Origin: DATJGR01 sp041739525 | Lineage (GTDB): Bacteria; Pseudomonadota; Gammaproteobacteria; Pseudomonadales; Azotimanducaceae | Length of the DNA: 64,000 nucleotides | Reading direction: 5' to 3' | Assembly: GCA_041739525.1 (NCBI GenBank) | Contig: JBGSNQ010000111.1 | Coordinates: 1 to 64,000 of the forward strand | Shown here: positions 60,532 to 64,000 of the stretch, piece by piece | Layout: every line of letters begins with the position of its first letter | Numbering within the stretch: the first letter of the stretch is position 1 | Notes under the pieces: model-generated | What the model saw: only the letters and a program-made list of their open reading frames with translations | Database searches by the model: none | Told to the model about the DNA's origin: nothing | Position numbers and translations under genes: made by a program

Positions 60532-61509
60532 GTGTCCGAAACGAACATCACCCGGGCCATCCGCGTCGACGCAACCCTCGCGGGCGAACGTATCGACAAA
60601 GCGGCCGCATTGCTGCTGCCCGAGTTTTCACGCACACAACTGGGCGAATGGGTAAGAGACGGAAGCCTCACGCTCGATGGCCGCGCGGTGCCTGCCAAAC
60701 AGCGCCTATTTGGCGGTGAAACGTTGGTGCTGAACGCGCCGGCGCCGGTGCAGCCCCGATGGGATGCGCCGCAACCGGTCCCGTTCGCGCGTGTGTTCGA
60801 AGACGACGCGTTATTGGTGGTCGATAAGCCCGCGGGTGTCGTCGTGCACCCTGGCGCCGGCAATCCCGATCACACGTTGGTGAACGGACTGCTGCAGGCT
60901 ATTCCGACGTTGGCCGCGTTGCCGCGCGCCGGCATCGTGCACCGAATCGACAAGGACACGAGCGGGTTGTTGGTGGTTGCGAAGTCGACTGAATCGTTGC
61001 GCCGCCTGACCAAAGCGTTGTCGCGCCACGACGTGACGCGTCGCTATCGCGCCGTGATTGAAGGTGTGCTGACGGGCGGACGCACGATCGATGCCGCTAT
61101 CGGTCGCGATCCCGGCAATCGTCTGCGGCAACGGGTGGCCGACGCCGGCCGACCGGCAGTGACCCATGTGCACCTGCTCGAGCGCTTTCGCGCGCACTGC
61201 TTCATCACAGCGGAACTGGAAACCGGTCGTACGCACCAGATCAGAGTGCATCTATCGTCGATAGGTCATCCATTGGTGGGCGATCACCGCTACGGCGCGC
61301 GCGGCCGGTTGCCTACGCGTCCGTCGATTGAATTGCTGGAGGCCGTTCGTGGATTTCGCCGCCAGGCGCTTCATGCGGCGGAACTCGAGTTCGCACATCC
61401 GATCACCGACGAGCCGTTGCGCTTCGAATCGCCGCTGCCTGACGATCTGGTGCAACTGCTCGCGGCGTTGTCGCGCGATCGCGCCGAGTCGGTCGAGAAA
61501 TTGCGTTGA
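60532..61509 (+). CDS. rluD: 23S rRNA pseudouridine synthase RluD
   Basis: This is a 325-aa protein. The S4 domain (1-70: GERIDKAAALLLPEFSRTQLGEWV) precedes the RluA-type catalytic domain, with the Asp in VHRIDKDTSGLLVVA (Ile replaces the common Leu). It also shows VVHPGAGN, RRYRAVIEG, LETGRTHQIRVHL and GHPLVGDHRYG. It modifies U1911, U1915 and U1917 in helix 69. Start is GTG 60532 (TTG 60529 is possible). It overlaps pgeF by four bases and is divergent from bamD. Confidence 0.96.
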   Translation: MSETNITRAIRVDATLAGERIDKAAALLLPEFSRTQLGEWVRDGSLTLDGRAVPAKQRLFGGETLVLNAPAPVQPRWDAPQPVPFARVFEDDALLVVDKPAGVVVHPGAGNPDHTLVNGLLQAIPTLAALPRAGIVHRIDKDTSGLLVVAKSTESLRRLTKALSRHDVTRRYRAVIEGVLTGGRTIDAAIGRDPGNRLRQRVADAGRPAVTHVHLLERFRAHCFITAELETGRTHQIRVHLSSIGHPLVGDHRYGARGRLPTRPSIELLEAVRGFRRQALHAAELEFAHPITDEPLRFESPLPDDLVQLLAALSRDRAESVEKLR

Positions 61510-62255
61510 GCGCGTCCGACATCGTCGTACCGGATTGGCCCGCGCCATCGCGAGTACGTGCGCTTTCGACGACGCGGCGTGGCGGTGTCAGTGGCGGTCC
61601 TTACGAGTCGTTCAACCTGGCGACGCATTGCGGCGACGACATCGCACGTGTCACCGAGAATCGTGAGCGACTGAAGGCGCGTTACGAAGTGCCGTCGACG
61701 GTGTGTTGGTTGAACCAGGTTCACGGGCGCGACGTTGTCGACGCCAGTTCTAGTCATTCCGCGCCGCCCGCTGCGGACGCGGCGTTTTCCCTCGAGGCGC
61801 GGCGCCCGTGCGTAATTCTCACCGCTGATTGCATTCCGGTGCTGATCTGCGATCGAGCCGGAACGATGGTGGGTGTCGCGCACTGTGGGTGGCGTGGTTT
61901 GGCACACGGCGTGCTCGACGCATTGCTGAAACGACTACCAACCGATGCCGCGAACCTCATGGCCTGGATGGGACCGGGGATCGGACCGGAGAATTACGAA
62001 GTGGGTGCGGATGTTCGCGATGCGCTGCTACACACGATGCCGCCGTCCATCATCGAGCGCGCGCTGCGTCCATCCCGTAGCGGCAGGTGGCTGGCCGATC
62101 TCTATGAAGTGACGAGGTCGCAACTCGCCGCGCTTGGCGTATCAGCGGTGTTTGGCGGGGATTTCTGTACGTACCGGGAAGCGCGGTTCTACTCGTATCG
62201 CCGCGATGGTGTTACGGGACGAACGGCAACGTTGATCTGGCTGGAGGAACGGTAG
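61506..62255 (+). CDS. pgeF: Peptidoglycan editing factor PgeF (YfiH/laccase domain)
   Basis: This is a 249-aa YfiH-family protein starting at TTG 61506 inside the rluD stop. Landmarks are STTRRGGVSGGPYESFNLA, WLNQVHGRDVV, ILTADCIPVLICDRAG, VGVAHCGWRGL and DFCTYREARFYSYRRDG; the His/Cys residues bind zinc. PgeF removes misincorporated residues from UDP-MurNAc precursors. The rluD-pgeF pairing with translational overlap is common in Proteobacteria. Confidence 0.95.
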   Translation: MSASDIVVPDWPAPSRVRALSTTRRGGVSGGPYESFNLATHCGDDIARVTENRERLKARYEVPSTVCWLNQVHGRDVVDASSSHSAPPAADAAFSLEARRPCVILTADCIPVLICDRAGTMVGVAHCGWRGLAHGVLDALLKRLPTDAANLMAWMGPGIGPENYEVGADVRDALLHTMPPSIIERALRPSRSGRWLADLYEVTRSQLAALGVSAVFGGDFCTYREARFYSYRRDGVTGRTATLIWLEER

Positions 62256-62262
62256 GGCTGAA

Positions 62263-62769
62263 TCAGCCGCCGGCGTTTGCAACAGCGGGTTGCGAACCGT
62301 CCGACTCCGACGTTGTGCAGTTCGCGACGATTCCGCGTTGAGCTTCTTCGATACGGGCCTGCCGCTCGTCTTCGGTCATCTTCACTTCTTCGCCGTCCGG
62401 TCCCTTCACGCGGATGCGTCCCGACGATGAAAGTCTCTCAAGCACGTCTCTCGAGCGGGTGCAGTTGGCGTCGCGGATGCGCGCGATCTCTGCCTTGCGC
62501 GCTTCTTCGGTTTTCTTGAGGTCGTCGAGCATCGCCTGCTGTTGCGGCGTCAGGACCGGCTGCGCGGGCTGTGCATCTTTCGGCGGAGCTGCCGGCACGC
62601 TGATGGTGGGTGCACCGGCTTTTGTGCGGATCTGTTCGCCTTTCACGCCGTAGGGGAGTTGCTGTGCGTAAGTGACGACACCGTTGGCGTCGATGTATCG
62701 GTAGATGTCGCCTTCTGCGCCCATCAGAAACGGCAGCGATACCGCGAGAACGATCAATCGAACGCTCAT
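62263..62769 (-). CDS. DUF4124 domain-containing exported protein
   Basis: This 168-aa protein has an N-terminal signal (about 1-19, VLAVSLPFLMGAEG), then the DUF4124 core DIYRYIDANGVVTYAQQLPYG. A Pro-rich linker and a charged coiled coil follow (MLDDLKKTEEARKAEIARI). The tail carries two Cys (DANCTRSRD, VANCTTSES). DUF4124 proteins are periplasmic and their role is unknown. It converges on pgeF with seven bases between. Confidence 0.85.
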   Translation of the reverse strand: MSVRLIVLAVSLPFLMGAEGDIYRYIDANGVVTYAQQLPYGVKGEQIRTKAGAPTISVPAAPPKDAQPAQPVLTPQQQAMLDDLKKTEEARKAEIARIRDANCTRSRDVLERLSSSGRIRVKGPDGEEVKMTEDERQARIEEAQRGIVANCTTSESDGSQPAVANAGG

Positions 62770-62909
62770 GAGGCGGTCCCCAAGTCCATTAACGAAGAGT
62801 CCTTTCACAAAGCTTAAGCCGAAGAATACCACGCGCACCCTGGCGTCAGACGCCGTGTTTCGTGGCTTGGCGCACATTCCCGCGCGTGCAAACAGGGCCG
62901 CAGTTCAAA

Positions 62910-62938
62910 TTGACATGGTTCGTGCGTCGCACAAGAAT
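62910..62938 (+). promoter_or_regulatory. Sigma-70 promoter of the acetolactate synthase gene
   Basis: A consensus TTGACA (62910-62915) and AAGAAT (62933-62938) stand 17 bp apart, 105 bp upstream of the ATG at 63043. Confidence 0.55.
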
Positions 62939-62961
62939 ACGCGGCTATTTCGCCGGGGCAA

Positions 62962-62986
62962 GAGCAGCGCGTCGAGTACGCGCTGT
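62962..62986 (+). promoter_or_regulatory. Leader hairpin upstream of acetolactate synthase
   Basis: AGCAGCGCGT (62962-62971) and ACGCGCTGTT (62977-62986) form a 10-bp stem with one G-U pair and a 5-nt loop, followed by GTCGTTT. It lies between the promoter and the start codon. The U-run is short, so it is at best a weak attenuator; no leader peptide rich in Leu, Val or Ile was found. Confidence 0.35.
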
Positions 62987-63042
62987 TGTCGTTTCTGCGA
63001 GATTCGGTTCGGTAGTTTGACGGTACGATCTTCGAGGATCCC

Positions 63043-64000
63043 ATGACGGAGCATCTATCCGGCGGCGATATGTTGATTCGCGCCCTTCAGGACGAGGGCG
63101 TCGACTACATATTCGGCTATCCCGGCGGCGCGGCACTGCACATTTACGATGCGATCTTTCGCCAGCAGCGCGTGGAGCACATTCTGGTGCGCCATGAACA
63201 GGCTGCCACGCACATGGCCGACGGCTATGCGCGCGCAACGGGGCGTCCCGGTGTGGTACTCGTGACATCCGGTCCCGGTGCCACGAACGCGATCACCGGC
63301 ATTGCGACCGCGTACATGGACTCGATCCCGATGGTCGTCATTTCCGGGCAGGTGCCGAGCGACCTCATCGGCACCGATGCGTTCCAGGAAACCGACATGG
63401 TCGGTGTATCGCGACCGGTCGTGAAACACAGCTTCCTCGTTAGAAGCGCCGCCGACATTCCGATGGTGGTGAAGAAGGCGTTCTACATCGCGACGTCGGG
63501 CCGGCCCGGCCCGGTCGTGATCGACGTGCCGAAAGACGTCACCGACCCGGCGATCACGGCGCCGTACAAGTATCCGAAGTCGGTCTCGTTGCGCTCCTAC
63601 AATCCGGCGCTGCGCGGGCACACCGGTCAGATCCGTCGTGCGGTCGAGGCGCTGGCGCGCGCGAAGCGCCCCGTCATCTACGCCGGCGGCGGGGTGGTGC
63701 AGGGCAATGCCGCGGAGCTGATGACGCGCATTGCGAAGCGTCTGAACTTCCCTGTAACGACGACGCTGATGGGATTGGGTGCATTCCCGGCGACCGATCG
63801 CCAGTGCCTCGGCATGCTCGGCATGCACGGCACGTTCGAATCGAACAACGCGATGCATGCGGCCGATCTCATACTCGCAATAGGCGCGCGCTTCGACGAT
63901 CGCGTCACGAACAACCCGAAGAAGTTTTGCCCGCAGGCGACGATCGTGCACATTGATATCGACCCGGCGTCGATCTCGAAGATCATTCCTGCCGACATTC
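63043..64000 (+). CDS. ilvB: Acetolactate synthase large subunit, N-terminal part
   Basis: 319 codons are visible before the right edge. The ThDP-binding N-domain has GVDYIFGYPGGAALHIYDA, the catalytic Glu52 in VRHEQAATHMADGYARATG, and TSGPGATNAITGIATAYMDS. The FAD-binding middle domain begins with KRPVIYAGGGV and shows MGLGAFPATDRQCLGMLGMHG. It makes 2-acetolactate or 2-aceto-2-hydroxybutyrate in branched-chain amino acid synthesis. The regulatory subunit gene would be expected to the right. Confidence 0.96.
   Translation, partial: MTEHLSGGDMLIRALQDEGVDYIFGYPGGAALHIYDAIFRQQRVEHILVRHEQAATHMADGYARATGRPGVVLVTSGPGATNAITGIATAYMDSIPMVVISGQVPSDLIGTDAFQETDMVGVSRPVVKHSFLVRSAADIPMVVKKAFYIATSGRPGPVVIDVPKDVTDPAITAPYKYPKSVSLRSYNPALRGHTGQIRRAVEALARAKRPVIYAGGGVVQGNAAELMTRIAKRLNFPVTTTLMGLGAFPATDRQCLGMLGMHGTFESNNAMHAADLILAIGARFDDRVTNNPKKFCPQATIVHIDIDPASISKIIPADI

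Noticed and set aside
62770..63042. Leader peptide or T-box before acetolactate synthase
   Set aside because: Short frames there lack runs of Leu, Val or Ile codons, and no T-box sequence is seen.
1..64000. CRISPR array, insertion sequence, prophage or integron
   Set aside because: No regularly spaced direct repeats, transposase, integrase or terminal inverted repeats were found on either strand.

Overview
The window is one contiguous stretch of a GC-rich gammaproteobacterial chromosome. The core block at 37.7-62 kb has nearly the gene order known from Pseudomonas aeruginosa (ispB / rplU-rpmA-obg-proB / rpsT / murJ-ribF-lspA-fkpB / minor pilins-pilY1-pilY2 / fimT-pilR-pilS). The gene content (BamD, PilS/PilR, many CoA-dependent catabolic enzymes, an F420-type monooxygenase, a questin-oxidase-like enzyme) fits an aerobic, metabolically versatile lineage such as the Steroidobacterales/Nevskiales. 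The lineage is inferred from content and synteny only. I see no insertion sequence, prophage, integrase or CRISPR array.

Region 1 (1-11.6 kb) is a CoA-centred catabolic island: a cut-off enoyl-CoA hydratase, a carboxymuconolactone-decarboxylase-like protein, an SDR dehydrogenase, a CoA-ester lyase, a luciferase-like monooxygenase, an acyl-CoA dehydrogenase, a class III CoA-transferase, a hot-dog dehydratase and an alpha/beta hydrolase. The set resembles mesaconyl/citramalyl-CoA (C5 diacid) chemistry. Inside it lies an ECF sigma factor operon (3.7-5.4 kb) with DUF3619, a small secreted protein and DUF3106, preceded by a DUF4382/DUF5666-type lipoprotein.

Region 2 (11.6-23.2 kb) is accessory. 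It holds a rifampin-phosphotransferase-like PEP dikinase overlapping a small membrane protein, an orphan RND-type adaptor, a GST, a glyoxalase, a second CoA-transferase, and a questin-oxidase-like gene divergent from a cysteine-rich winged-helix regulator. A BKACE enzyme, a host-attachment-family protein and a hydrolase follow on the minus strand.

Region 3 (23.3-36.1 kb) is one co-directional block. A five-gene Yej/Opp-type oligopeptide importer is followed by three genes of a poorly understood peptide-ligase/transglutaminase system (transglutaminase-DUF2126, permuted ATP-grasp fused to alpha-E, transglutaminase). A small-gene zone (36.1-37.8 kb) holds a MEDS-domain protein, a 70-aa protein, a hidden zinc-ribbon frame without a start codon, and tRNA-Pro(CGG).

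Region 4 (37.8-64 kb) is the core: isoprenoid quinone side chain, ribosomal proteins L21/L27/S20, Obg, ProB, MurJ, RibF, LspA, FkpB, then the type IV minor pilin operon. That operon contains a PilY1 of about 2019 aa carrying seven cadherin-like repeats in front of the usual adhesin core. FimT, PilR, PilS and BamD read towards it, followed by RluD, PgeF, a DUF4124 protein and the start of acetolactate synthase. Compared with the usual cluster, ileS and ispH are absent. Many overlapping gene pairs start with TTG or GTG.
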